A DNA stretch of 64,000 nt, from positions 124,001 to 188,000 of the forward strand of contig NZ_BSTD01000009.1 of NCBI RefSeq assembly GCF_030269325.1. Reading direction: 5' to 3'. The notes under the pieces are model-generated. The model was not told where the DNA came from. It did not search any database and saw nothing but the letters and a program-made list of their open reading frames with translations. This document shows positions 45,621 to 54,128 of the stretch, in pieces (within the stretch, counting starts at the first letter, position 1; each line of letters begins with the position of its first letter). The stretch comes from Amycolatopsis sp. NBRC 101858. GTDB lineage: Bacteria > Actinomycetota > Actinomycetes > Mycobacteriales > Pseudonocardiaceae. The position numbers and the translations under genes were made by a program.

Positions 45621-46487
45621 ATGCAACGTAGCTGGCGAAGAACCACGATCCTGTCCTCGGTGGCCGCACTGGCCACGGCATTCATCGCGCTGGCACCCGC
45701 CGCGCAGGCGGACGTGCCCTCCAGTTCTGTCGAAGTCAGCACCACCACGGTGCTCCCGGGACAGACGTTCACCATCTCGGAAACCGTGCACAACGACCGC
45801 GATTTCACGATCAGCTTCGCCAAGGCGGCCATTTACGGCACGCCGACCGCGATCACCGACATCGTCGACGTGGTGTCCTGCACCAACACGACGGAGGTCG
45901 GCTGCTTCCAGGCCGGGAGCAGCTACCGCGCCGCGTTCGGCGACCTCGAGGCGGGCGGCACGAAGACCACGGTGTGGACCTTGCGCGTCAAGGACACCGC
46001 GGCGCCGGGCCAGTTCACGCTGCAGCACCAGTTCGTGGGCGACAACTACTCGTTCGAGACGTTCGACGGCCCGGTCATCACGATCGGCAACCCGGCGACC
46101 AACGCCGACGTCAAGGTCGCGCTCGCCGCGTCCGGCCACGGTGGCCTGAACGCGCGCATCGACTACACGCTGACCGTGACGAACTCCGGCCCGTCCACCG
46201 CGACCGGGATCCGGGTCGTGGCAACGTATGCGCCGGGCCTCTCGTTCGGCAGCGCCACCGGCTGCACCCGCGTGGGGAGCACCCGGTCGCTGAACTGTGA
46301 CGTCGCTTCGCTGGCGTCCGGTGCTTCGGCGACGGCGAAGTTCTCGGTCAACGGCGGCCTGCTGGCGCTCGGTTCGTACACCACGACGGCGGTGCGCACG
46401 GCCAGTTCGCCCGCGGATCCCAACGGTGCCAACGACAGCGCGTCGAAGACGTGCTCGGCACTCACCGGGCTCATCGTGACCTGCTGA
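45621..46487 (+). CDS. Secreted DUF11-like beta-sandwich protein
   Basis: A 288-residue exported protein. ATG 45621 gives a signal peptide (about 1-35, ending AAQA). Residues about 40-150 form one Ig-like domain, and residues about 158-275 read ADVKVALAASGHGGLNARID, YTLTVTNSGPSTATGIRVVA and PNGANDSASKTC, matching DUF11 adhesion-type repeats. No anchor is seen, so it is probably released or wall-associated. Even number of cysteines may form disulfides. Monocistronic; a terminator follows. Confidence 0.85.
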   Translation: MQRSWRRTTILSSVAALATAFIALAPAAQADVPSSSVEVSTTTVLPGQTFTISETVHNDRDFTISFAKAAIYGTPTAITDIVDVVSCTNTTEVGCFQAGSSYRAAFGDLEAGGTKTTVWTLRVKDTAAPGQFTLQHQFVGDNYSFETFDGPVITIGNPATNADVKVALAASGHGGLNARIDYTLTVTNSGPSTATGIRVVATYAPGLSFGSATGCTRVGSTRSLNCDVASLASGASATAKFSVNGGLLALGSYTTTAVRTASSPADPNGANDSASKTCSALTGLIVTC

Positions 46488-46502
46488 GGGTTCGCGATAG
46501 GT

Positions 46503-46544
46503 GAACCGGGCTCGTGTCCTCCGCCAGGGACGCGGGCCCGGTTC
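46503..46544. terminator. Bidirectional hairpin terminator
   Basis: GAACCGGGCTCGTGTCC (46503-46519) and GGGACGCGGGCCCGGTTC (46527-46544) pair almost throughout, with two G-T type positions, around a 7-nt loop, between convergent secreted-protein and protease genes. Confidence 0.85.
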
Positions 46545-46558
46545 GCGTTTCCGGCCGG

Positions 46559-47317
46559 TCAGCCCGTGACCGAGGCGTACAGCTTCGCGATGTCGTCGTC
46601 GAAGTACGCGCTGTAGGAGACGTCCGGGGTGTCGCCGCCGAGCTCGTAGCCGCCGATGACCCCGATGACCTCGCCGCCGGTGACCCACGGGCCGCCGCTG
46701 GTGCCGTCCGGGAAACCGGCGCACGCGACGCTCTGCTGGTAGGTGTCGGACCGCGTCGTGGTGCCGGTGCACACCACCGGGGAATCGGTGGAGTCGGGGT
46801 AGCCCGTCAGGGTGATCGTGTGGTCGAATCCGCGGTCGGTGCCGAGGACATTCGCTCCGGTGAGGCTTTCCAGCGAGGCCGGGTTCCCCGCCTGCTGAAC
46901 GGTCAGGAACGCGAAATCCAGATCGGGGTCGGCCGAAGACGTCCAGCCGTCCGCGACGGCGACTCCGGTGACCGTCCACATTCCCAGCGGGGCGACACCG
47001 TCGTGATAACCCGGGGCGAAGGACATTCCGGTTTGGACGCAGTGCGCGGCCGTCAGCACCAGGTCGCCGGCGCCGGAATGCACGACGCTCGCCGTGCAGA
47101 AATGGTGTCCGTTCGCGAACAATGCGCCGACCGGGGAAACCGTTTTTGCCGGTGTCGCAGACTCCGGAACCACAGTGGCCGACGGCGTGCTGGTGACCGG
47201 CGCACCCTCGGCGTAGGCGTCGTCGGCGGTCGTGCCCGTGCCGGCGACGAGACCGGCGCCGAGCACCAGCACGGCCGCCGCGGCCGCGAGCGCGGGCCTC
47301 AGGAAGGTGATCGCCAC
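46559..47317 (-). CDS. Secreted trypsin-like serine protease
   Basis: A 252-residue exported S1-fold protease. The signal or anchor is at about 7-30. Catalytic His is in LTAAHC (about 93-97), Asp in DPDLDFAFL (about 132) and Ser in GFPDGTSGGPW (about 210). HFCTASVVHS before the histidine is typical. GTG 47317 has a weak ribosome site. No propeptide like that of the 13906 protease is seen. Confidence 0.9.
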   Translation of the reverse strand: MAITFLRPALAAAAAVLVLGAGLVAGTGTTADDAYAEGAPVTSTPSATVVPESATPAKTVSPVGALFANGHHFCTASVVHSGAGDLVLTAAHCVQTGMSFAPGYHDGVAPLGMWTVTGVAVADGWTSSADPDLDFAFLTVQQAGNPASLESLTGANVLGTDRGFDHTITLTGYPDSTDSPVVCTGTTTRSDTYQQSVACAGFPDGTSGGPWVTGGEVIGVIGGYELGGDTPDVSYSAYFDDDIAKLYASVTG

Positions 47318-47399
47318 CGTCCCAGATCACCACACCGGCGCCGGGATGGCAGCGCAACGAAGCGGATGCACAGCGACTTCACAGCGGCTCGGACGGTGG

Positions 47400-48044
47400 T
47401 GATGCTGGAGGCAGGTGAGTTCGGTTCGGTCGCTGCGGACCTCACGCGCTGGACGGCGGTCCGTGAGCAGCTCGCCCGGCGCCACCGTCTCGTCGACCGC
47501 CGTGGCCGGGGCCTGAGCTGGGAAGAGGCACTCGAGTACGACATCCGGCATGAAGGCGAGGACATCGCCGCGGTGGCGGAGGCCGCTGGGAGGCGAGGTC
47601 TACCTCGTCGCGCACTCGTACGGCGCCTTGTGCGCCCTGGAAGCCGTCCGGACGACGGACGCGGTCACACCGGCTCGTGGCCCACGAGCCGCCCCGGCCA
47701 AAGCCGGGCGACAACGTCGTCGGGCCCGAGGAGATCCTCGAGATCTTCCTGCGGGAGGCCCTGCGGCTGAGCCCGGCGGACGTCGAGGCGATGCGGCGGA
47801 CGCCGGTCTGGCCGGCCCGGGTCGCGGCCGCGCCGACGATCCCGTGGGAGCTGGAGGTCGTCGAGCGGGTCGTGTTCGACGAGCGCCTGGGCGAGATCGC
47901 GAGCCCGGTCCGGCTGTTCGCCGGCACGGAAAGCCCGGAGTTCCTGCGGCCGGCCGCCGACGCGCGGCCAAGCCCACCAGGCAATGGACTCGACCTGGAG
48001 CAGTTCGTCCGGGCGGGTGTCCGGCTTCGGTCCGGGTCAGGTGA
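47400..48044 (+). pseudogene. Decayed alpha/beta hydrolase
   Basis: Recognisable hydrolase pieces lie in three frames in order: LTRWTAVREQLARRHRLVDR then RGRG (about 47440-47515), GGEVYLVAHSYGALCALEAV with the GHSYGA-like nucleophile elbow (about 47590-47650), then GPEEILEIFLREALRLSPAD and SPVRLFAGTESPEFLRPAAD (about 47725-47965), and finally HQAMD and VSGF fragments (47980-48040). At least three frame changes and an internal deletion separate them. No start codon with ribosome site is evident. It ends against the convergent rhomboid gene. Confidence 0.8.
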
Positions 48045-48693
48045 GGTTCTTGGGCAGCAGCGTGGTCGCCGGGTCGGGGGCCGTGACCGCCTTGGGGCGG
48101 CGGTCGCGGAACAGCCAGCCGCCGATGATGCCGCCGGCGAAGCCGAACATGTGGCCCTGCCAGCTGACGCCCTCCTGGGTCGGCAGCAGGGACGCGAACT
48201 GGTAGGCGAAGCACAGGGCCATCACCAGCCCGATCACGATGTCGATCAGGTGCCGGTCGAACAGCCCGCGCACGATGATGTAGCCGAAGTAGCCGAAGAC
48301 CAGGCCGCTGGCGCCGACCGTGACCGAGTGCGACGGCGAGATGAACCAGACGCCGAGACCGCTGGCGACGATGATCAGCACGCTCACGCCGAGCCACTTC
48401 TTCACCCCGCGGTAGGCGGCGAGGAAGCCGAACACGAACAGCGGCCCGGAGTTGCCTTCGATGTGGGCCCAGCTGGAGTGCATGAACGGCGCGCTGAAGA
48501 TCTCCGGCAGCGACGCCGGGTCACGCGCCTCGATGCCGAACTCGCGGCTCAGGTCGTAGCCGGTGGGCGCGTTGACGAGCTGGATCACCCACAGCACGGC
48601 CAGCAGGCCCACCATCACCCACAAGGCCTTCTTGGCCTCGGCGATCATCATCTCGGCGTCGCTGCGGGCCGGGCCCTCGCTGGTCGTGCTCAT
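48037..48693 (-). CDS. Rhomboid-family intramembrane serine protease
   Basis: A 218-residue membrane protease with about six hydrophobic segments. Catalytic Ser is in VTVGASGLVFGYFGY (GASG, about residue 126) and His in WQGHMFGFAGG (about 183), with the SAPFMHSSWAHIEGNSG loop between. Rhomboids cleave transmembrane helices. ATG 48693 follows GGGGGAG. It stands alone, divergent from the LolA-like operon. Its substrate is unknown. Confidence 0.93.
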   Translation of the reverse strand: MSTTSEGPARSDAEMMIAEAKKALWVMVGLLAVLWVIQLVNAPTGYDLSREFGIEARDPASLPEIFSAPFMHSSWAHIEGNSGPLFVFGFLAAYRGVKKWLGVSVLIIVASGLGVWFISPSHSVTVGASGLVFGYFGYIIVRGLFDRHLIDIVIGLVMALCFAYQFASLLPTQEGVSWQGHMFGFAGGIIGGWLFRDRRPKAVTAPDPATTLLPKNLT

Positions 48694-48844
48694 GCTCTCC
48701 CCCTGCTCGGTCTGCGCCGAGGATAACCGGACGAGGGGTGCGGACGCGGCGTTCCGGACCGAGCCGTGACCTGGCCGGGACGGCTCACGACAGCACCCCG
48801 CCGACCATGGCCATGGCGTACAAAGGACGAAGAGGTGATGCCGG

Positions 48845-49975
48845 ATGACGCCCTCGGTGGTGCGGCACGCGAAGCGGCGCCGGTGGGCGGTCGTCGCCGC
48901 CGTGGCCGCGGTGCTCGTGTCCGTGCCGTCGGTCGTCGCCGCGCTCGCCCCGGCCGGCGGGCAGGTCGACCCCGGCCGGCTGCGCGAGCTCGTGCTCGGG
49001 TCCGCCGGGCGGCCGTACCAGGGGTACGCCGAAAGCGCCGGGTCGCTCGCCCTGCCGGAGCTGCCGAACCTCGCCCCGGTCACCGCGCTCTTCTCCATGC
49101 GCACGCCGATGCGCGCGTGGTACGCCGGGCCCGACCGGTACCGCGTCGACATCCTCGGCACCGCCGGCGAGCACGACGTCTACCGGCTGCCCGACGGCGA
49201 ATACACCTGGGACTACGGCGACAACACGCTGACCGAGCTGGTCGGCGAGCCGAGCGTGCGGCTCCCGCGGGCCGGGGACCTGCTGCCGCCCGAGCTCGCT
49301 CGGCGGATCCTCCAGGCGGCGAAGGGCGACCCGGTCAGCGCGCTGCCGGGTCGCAACGTCGCCGGCGTCGCCGCGTCCGGGCTGCGGCTCGTCCCCGCCG
49401 ATCCGGCCACGACGATCGGGCGCGTCGACGTCTGGGCGGACCCGGCGACCGGCGTGGCCGTGCGTGTCGAGGTCACCGCCCGCGGGCAGCAGGCGCCGAT
49501 CCTGGTCAGCGAGTTCCAGCAGCTCGAGCAGACGACGCCGGTCGTCGAAGCGCCGCAGCCGGTGCCCGGCTCGGGGTTCACCGTGGCCAGCGCCCCGGAC
49601 GTCTCGAACGCGCTCGGCGCGCTGGGCCAGGTGCCGCTGCCGGCGACGCTCGCCGGGCGCCCGGTCGTGTCGTCGAAGTTCGGCGGGGTCGAGGGCGCCG
49701 CGCTCTACGGCACCGGGCTGGCGGCCTTCGCGGTCATCGCCGTGCCGCGCGCCGTCGGGAACGCCGCGAGCGACGCCGCCGGGAAGGCCGGCGGGGTGCA
49801 GGTCAAGCTGGCCCAGGGCACCGTCGTGCAGCTGTCGATCACGCCGTTGTCGCTGGCGATAGTCCGCGCCTCGGCCTTCCGCCGCTCCTACCTGCTGGCC
49901 GGCACGGTGACGCCGGACGTGCTGAAGACCGTCGCGGAAGAGCTGTCCACGCTGCGCCGAGGCGGCGGCCGATGA
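48845..49975 (+). CDS. LolA/RseB-like periplasmic-type lipoprotein-binding protein
   Basis: A 376-residue protein with one N-terminal membrane segment (about 14-35) and an extracytoplasmic LolA/RseB-type fold: TALFSMRTPMRAWYAGPDRY, VDILGTAGEHDVYRLPDGEY, GRVDVWADPATGVAVRVEV. A second domain (about 245-376) has SITPLSLAIVRASAFRRSYLLAGTV. In Gram-positive actinomycetes such proteins may sense or carry lipids. ATG 48845 follows GAGGTG. Its stop overlaps the ABC ATPase start by ATGA, linking it to the exporter. Confidence 0.82.
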   Translation: MTPSVVRHAKRRRWAVVAAVAAVLVSVPSVVAALAPAGGQVDPGRLRELVLGSAGRPYQGYAESAGSLALPELPNLAPVTALFSMRTPMRAWYAGPDRYRVDILGTAGEHDVYRLPDGEYTWDYGDNTLTELVGEPSVRLPRAGDLLPPELARRILQAAKGDPVSALPGRNVAGVAASGLRLVPADPATTIGRVDVWADPATGVAVRVEVTARGQQAPILVSEFQQLEQTTPVVEAPQPVPGSGFTVASAPDVSNALGALGQVPLPATLAGRPVVSSKFGGVEGAALYGTGLAAFAVIAVPRAVGNAASDAAGKAGGVQVKLAQGTVVQLSITPLSLAIVRASAFRRSYLLAGTVTPDVLKTVAEELSTLRRGGGR

Positions 49976-50883
49976 TCGTCACGCGCGCGCTGACCAAACG
50001 GTACGGCCGCACCCTGGCGGTCGACGCCGTCGACCTGACCGTCCGCGAAGGCGACCGCTACGGCTTCCTCGGCCCGAACGGCTCGGGCAAGACCACCCTG
50101 GTCCGGATGCTGCTCGGCCTGGTCTACGCGACCAGCGGGGAGATCGAGGTGCTCGGCAAGCCCGTCCCGAAGCGCGTCGCGGAGGTGCTGCCGCAGGTCG
50201 GCGCACTCGTCGAAGGTCCGGCCGCGTACCCGCACCTGTCCGGGCGGCGCAACCTCGCCCTGCTCGACGCGGCCGGACGCGGTGGCGGGCGGCGCACGCG
50301 GCGGCAGCGGATCGACGACGTGCTCGAGCAGGTCGGGCTCGGCGCGGTGGACCAGCGGCCGGTCAAGGCGTACTCGCTCGGCATGCGGCAACGTCTCGGG
50401 CTCGCCGGCGCGCTGCTGCGCAAGCCCCGGCTGCTGATCCTCGACGAGCCGACCAACGGCCTCGACCCGCAGGGCATCAAGGAGATCCGCGAGCTGCTCG
50501 TCGAGCTGAACGCGGGCGGCACCACGGTGTTCCTGTCCAGCCACCTGCTGGCCGAGGTCGAACAGCTCTGCACGCGCGTCGGCGTCGTCGACCGCGGGCG
50601 GCTCGTGCTGGAGGACGACCTGGAGACGCTGCGGGCGGCGACTGGCCGGATCCTGGTCGGCACGCCAGACCCGGCCGAGGCGGTCGCCGTCCTCGACGGC
50701 CAGCTCGAGTCCCGCGACGGCGACCGCCTGGTCATCCGGCACGGCGACCCGGCGGCGTTGAACGCGATGCTCGTCGAAGCGGGGGTGCGCGTGACGTCGA
50801 TCCACGCCGAGCAGCGGACGCTCGAACAGGTCGTCCTCGACGTGACGGGCCCGGGGTCGGACCGGTTCGGGGCCGCCGGATGA
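49972..50883 (+). CDS. ABC transporter ATP-binding subunit
   Basis: A 303-residue ATPase of an ABC-2 exporter. Walker A GPNGSGKTT (about residues 35-43), signature YSLGMRQRLGLA (about 135), Walker B LLILDEPTNGLDPQG and the H-loop SSHLLAEVE are complete. The C-terminal extension is the usual DrrA-like domain. ATG 49972 overlaps the upstream stop and its own stop overlaps the permease start, so all three genes are coupled. Confidence 0.95.
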   Translation: MIVTRALTKRYGRTLAVDAVDLTVREGDRYGFLGPNGSGKTTLVRMLLGLVYATSGEIEVLGKPVPKRVAEVLPQVGALVEGPAAYPHLSGRRNLALLDAAGRGGGRRTRRQRIDDVLEQVGLGAVDQRPVKAYSLGMRQRLGLAGALLRKPRLLILDEPTNGLDPQGIKEIRELLVELNAGGTTVFLSSHLLAEVEQLCTRVGVVDRGRLVLEDDLETLRAATGRILVGTPDPAEAVAVLDGQLESRDGDRLVIRHGDPAALNAMLVEAGVRVTSIHAEQRTLEQVVLDVTGPGSDRFGAAG

Positions 50884-51722
50884 TCCTCGTCGAGCTGCGG
50901 AAGCTCGCGCTGCGCCCGCGGGTGTGGGTCAGCGTGCTGCTGCTCTGCCTGCTGCCCGCGATCGTCGGCGTCTTCCTGGCGACGGCCGACTTCGCGCCGC
51001 CACCGGGGCAGGGCGGGGCATTCCTGTCGGCGGTGGTGAGCGACGGCGCGCTGTTCCCGGCAGCCGCGCTCGCGCTCGTCCTGCCGCTGTTCCTGCCGAT
51101 CGCGGTCGCCGTCACCGCCGGCGACTCGATCGCGGGCGAGGCGTCCACCGGCACGCTGCGGTACCTGCTGGTGCGCCCGGTCGGCCGGACGCGGCTGCTC
51201 GGCGCCAAGATGGTCGCCCTCGCCGTGTACGTGACCGCGGCGATCGTGATCGTCGTGCTGACGTCACTCGTGCTCGGGGTGATCCTGTTCGGCACCGGCG
51301 GGACGCCCGGGGTCGCCGGGCCGGGCGGGCAGCCGACCGGCGTGACGTCGTTGTCGGGGCAGTCGCTCAGCTCGTCCGGGCTGGGCCTGCGGCTGCTGGG
51401 CGCGGTGTCCTACATCGTGGTGTCGATGCTGGGGTTCGCCGCGATCACGGTGTTCCTGTCGACGGTGAGCGACTCGGCGCTGGGGGCCGCGCTGGGCGGG
51501 CTGGCCGTGCTGATCACCAGCTCGGTGCTGGAGACGCTGGACGCGGCCGCGTCCGTGAAGCCGTACCTGCCGACGCACTACTGGCTGTCCTGGATCGACT
51601 TCTTCCGCGATCCCGTGCTGTGGCGCAACATCGACCACGGGCTGCTGCTGCAAGCGGGCTACATCGTGGTGTTCTTCGGGGCCGCGTGGGCGAACTTCGC
51701 GACCAAGGACGTCACGAGCTGA
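50880..51722 (+). CDS. ABC-2 type permease
   Basis: A 280-residue membrane protein with six hydrophobic segments (near residues 18, 62, 115, 178, 210 and 260) and the ABC-2 motif DSIAGEASTGTLRYLLVRPVGRT region at about 82-104. It partners the preceding ATPase. The exported substrate is unknown; the LolA-like protein suggests a lipid. Its 3' end overlaps the convergent lipase gene by 11 bp. Confidence 0.93.
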   Translation: MILVELRKLALRPRVWVSVLLLCLLPAIVGVFLATADFAPPPGQGGAFLSAVVSDGALFPAAALALVLPLFLPIAVAVTAGDSIAGEASTGTLRYLLVRPVGRTRLLGAKMVALAVYVTAAIVIVVLTSLVLGVILFGTGGTPGVAGPGGQPTGVTSLSGQSLSSSGLGLRLLGAVSYIVVSMLGFAAITVFLSTVSDSALGAALGGLAVLITSSVLETLDAAASVKPYLPTHYWLSWIDFFRDPVLWRNIDHGLLLQAGYIVVFFGAAWANFATKDVTS

Positions 51723-52518
51723 GGCACTCCGTCGGCGCTTCGAGCGGGCTGGTGCCGAGGGCCTGGAGGACGAGCTCGGTGACGGCGGGGTCGGTGGGGA
51801 GGTCGCCGTGGCCGGCCTGGTTGCCGGGGCAGACTTGCTGGAGGGCGACGTTGACGGCGCCGTCGAGCCGGGCGGACTCGGGCGGGGTGACCGTCTCGTC
51901 GCGTTCGGTCCACACCGAAAGCCACGGCAGGGAAGCCGGGATGGGTTCCTTCGCCAGCTCCTGCATCAGCGTGCTGCCGGGGGCCAGCTGCACGCACGCG
52001 GTCGGGCACGCGCCCGGGACGAGCGCGCCGCCGGCCGCGGCGAGACCGGTGCCGTGCATGGGCGCGCCGAGGGTGATCACCCGGCGGGCCTGGTGGTCAC
52101 CGCCGTCGCGGCTGACCCACAGCCGGGCCACGACGCCGCCGGCGGAATAGCCGATGACGTCCACCGAAGGCGCTCCGCGCGCGTAGGCGTTCTCGACGGC
52201 TTCGGCCAGGACGCCGGCCTGTTCGAGCAGGTCACCGGTGCCGTCGCCGGCCAGGGTGAGGACTTCGGTGCCGCGGCCGGTGGCCTGCCGGATGCGGGCG
52301 GCGAGCTCGTTCAGGGCGCCTTGGCCGCCGCCGTAGCCGGGGACGAGCAGGACGGGCCCGGGCTTGGCCTGGTCGGGCGTCCCGGCCCGCGGCGCGGCGC
52401 TGGTGCCGGTGGTGGCGAGGACGGCCGCCACGAGCACGGCCACCACGACGACGGCGACGCCGCCCATGAGCAGCCGCCGCCGCGGGCTGATGCCGCGCCA
52501 CCAGGCCGTGATCCGCAC
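51712..52518 (-). CDS. Membrane-anchored lipase-like alpha/beta hydrolase
   Basis: A 268-residue protein with an N-terminal membrane anchor (about 17-38) and an extracytoplasmic hydrolase: VLLVPGYGGGQGALNELAAR (about 56-75), nucleophile elbow IGYSAGGVVARLW (Ser about 124), LGAPMHGT, acid candidate in WTERDETV and a late His in GNQAGHGDLP. Resembles triacylglycerol lipase class 2 proteins. Cysteines CPTAC may form a disulfide. GTG 52518 start, no clear ribosome site. Confidence 0.87.
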   Translation of the reverse strand: MRITAWWRGISPRRRLLMGGVAVVVVAVLVAAVLATTGTSAAPRAGTPDQAKPGPVLLVPGYGGGQGALNELAARIRQATGRGTEVLTLAGDGTGDLLEQAGVLAEAVENAYARGAPSVDVIGYSAGGVVARLWVSRDGGDHQARRVITLGAPMHGTGLAAAGGALVPGACPTACVQLAPGSTLMQELAKEPIPASLPWLSVWTERDETVTPPESARLDGAVNVALQQVCPGNQAGHGDLPTDPAVTELVLQALGTSPLEAPTECLSS

Positions 52519-52648
52519 GGCTCCATCATGCCCCGGCCGGCCTGAAGGGGGCGTTCGGCGCGGACGTCACCCGTTCGGCGCTGAACCGGCCCGTCGTGGC
52601 CGCCGTGTCCCGGGTGGGAGTGTGGAGACAAAACCGGGGTGAGCTGAT

Positions 52649-52828
52649 ATGCGGATCCGGAAAATGCTGTTCGTCGTACCGTTTCTGGTCCTGGACCTCG
52701 TCGCCTGCGGGCAGCCGACGGTCCTCGTCAAGGTGGGCAAGGCGGTGCCGGTGCCGGAGAGCACCGGCGTACCCGCCTGCACGTGGCTCGGGGATACGCC
52801 GGTGGTGCCGGCCGTCCTGCGTCTTTAG
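52649..52828 (+). CDS. Putative 59-residue lipoprotein
   Basis: ATG 52649 to TAG 52826-52828 encodes a basic start (MRIRK), a hydrophobic core (MLFVVPFLVLDL) and a lipobox-like LVAC at residues 17-20, then a short tail with one further cysteine. GGGGTGAG lies just upstream. It converges with the GH64 gene, overlapping four bases. No family recognised. Small size makes the call tentative, but signal plus lipobox is unlikely by chance. Confidence 0.5.
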   Translation: MRIRKMLFVVPFLVLDLVACGQPTVLVKVGKAVPVPESTGVPACTWLGDTPVVPAVLRL

Positions 52829-54018
52829 TCGAACGGGTCCAGGGTCAGGTAGGCCGTCGCCGGGTTGCCGTCGTTGACCAGGGACTCGAAGTGGCCCACG
52901 TCGTCGAACGCGAACGCGTAGGCCTTTCCGTCCGCCATTTGAGCGTGGATCTTCTTCGCGTACTGGTTGGTGACGGAGTCGAGGTAGAACCCGGCCGAAC
53001 TCGTGTCCGGCTGGTTCGCGTTCGTCAGCAACGTCGAGCGGTTGAAGCCCGCGCAGAGCGTGCGGGAGATCTGGCCGCGGACGTCGTTCGGCGCGTCGAG
53101 GTTCTTGTAGCAGCCGAAAACGCTGTCGGAATCGGGTTTCTGGAACGCCGTCACGAACCCGCCGGAGGTGTTGGTGAAGTTCATGACGTTGCCCGAGACA
53201 CGGCCGAAGTACTTCACGCTCGGCTGGTCGGCGACCGGTGTCACGGTCAGCGCCGACGAGCTGTACTTCGTCCAGACGCGGTTGATGTAGTCCTGCAGCA
53301 CGGTCGCGGGCAGCACGCCCATCTCGATGCCGTGGCCCGGCGCGAGAGCACGCAGGACCGTGCCGTCGGAGCGCGTGCGGATCAGGTTGGCCCAGCCGCC
53401 GGCCTGGCCGCGCAGGGAGTTCAGGAAACCGTTGTAGCCACCCGCTTTCAGGTGGCCGGTGCTCTTCGTCGTCCCGCCGGCCGGCTGCACGCCGACCGCG
53501 TACGGCGCGGAGAACATGTCGACCTGGGTGCTGTTGAGCCAGAGCCCGCCGTCGTTGAGCGTGTACTCCGACCAGTTGAAGAGGATGTTGACGTTCGGGT
53601 CGGACGGGTTCTGGATCGCCGGCTGCACCAGGCCGCCGGTCGTGAGCTTGAAGACCAGCTTCTGCCCGTAGGAGAAGTAGATGCGGCCGGAGAACTTGGG
53701 GATCCGGATGGTGATCGACTGGCCGTTCGCGGGCCCGGGGATCGACGCGTCCGGCGCCGGGGTCGGCGGGTTCCCGCCGGCCGGCCAGGCGTGGAACGCG
53801 CCGCCGGCGTCGGCCCAGCCCTGCTGCCCGGTCGCCAGGTACGTGCCGAGGTCGTAGATATAGATCGGGTCGGCGCGGCCCGAGTTGTTGGTGATCTTCA
53901 ACGGGATCGTGGCCGGCACGGCGCCGGCGGCCGGGGCGACGGCGGTGGCGAGCCCGGCGGCGACGGCGGCCGCCGCGGCCAGGGTGGTCAGTCGCCGGAA
54001 GAAGGGTCTGGTGCGCAC
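52825..54018 (-). CDS. Secreted GH64 beta-1,3-glucanase
   Basis: A 397-residue exported enzyme of glycoside hydrolase family 64, which releases oligosaccharides from laminarin-type beta-1,3-glucan. The signal peptide (about 1-33) is followed by the thaumatin-like barrel IPLKITNNSGRADPIYIYDL, FKLTTGGLVQPAIQNPSDPN, and VDMFSAPYAVGVQ, all typical. The cysteine pair in VFGCYKNLDAP and RTLCAGFNRSTL is conserved. GTG 54018 follows GAGGAG. It would attack fungal cell walls. Confidence 0.92.
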   Translation of the reverse strand: MRTRPFFRRLTTLAAAAAVAAGLATAVAPAAGAVPATIPLKITNNSGRADPIYIYDLGTYLATGQQGWADAGGAFHAWPAGGNPPTPAPDASIPGPANGQSITIRIPKFSGRIYFSYGQKLVFKLTTGGLVQPAIQNPSDPNVNILFNWSEYTLNDGGLWLNSTQVDMFSAPYAVGVQPAGGTTKSTGHLKAGGYNGFLNSLRGQAGGWANLIRTRSDGTVLRALAPGHGIEMGVLPATVLQDYINRVWTKYSSSALTVTPVADQPSVKYFGRVSGNVMNFTNTSGGFVTAFQKPDSDSVFGCYKNLDAPNDVRGQISRTLCAGFNRSTLLTNANQPDTSSAGFYLDSVTNQYAKKIHAQMADGKAYAFAFDDVGHFESLVNDGNPATAYLTLDPFD

Positions 54019-54128
54019 GGGCGTCTCCTCGTCGAGGCCGGTGATCGCAAGTTGTCCAGACCATTGCAGGCGGTGCGGGGAACCGCTGTCAAAGGCTGAT
54101 AAGTATTAGCCACCGTCCGGAGCAGCGC

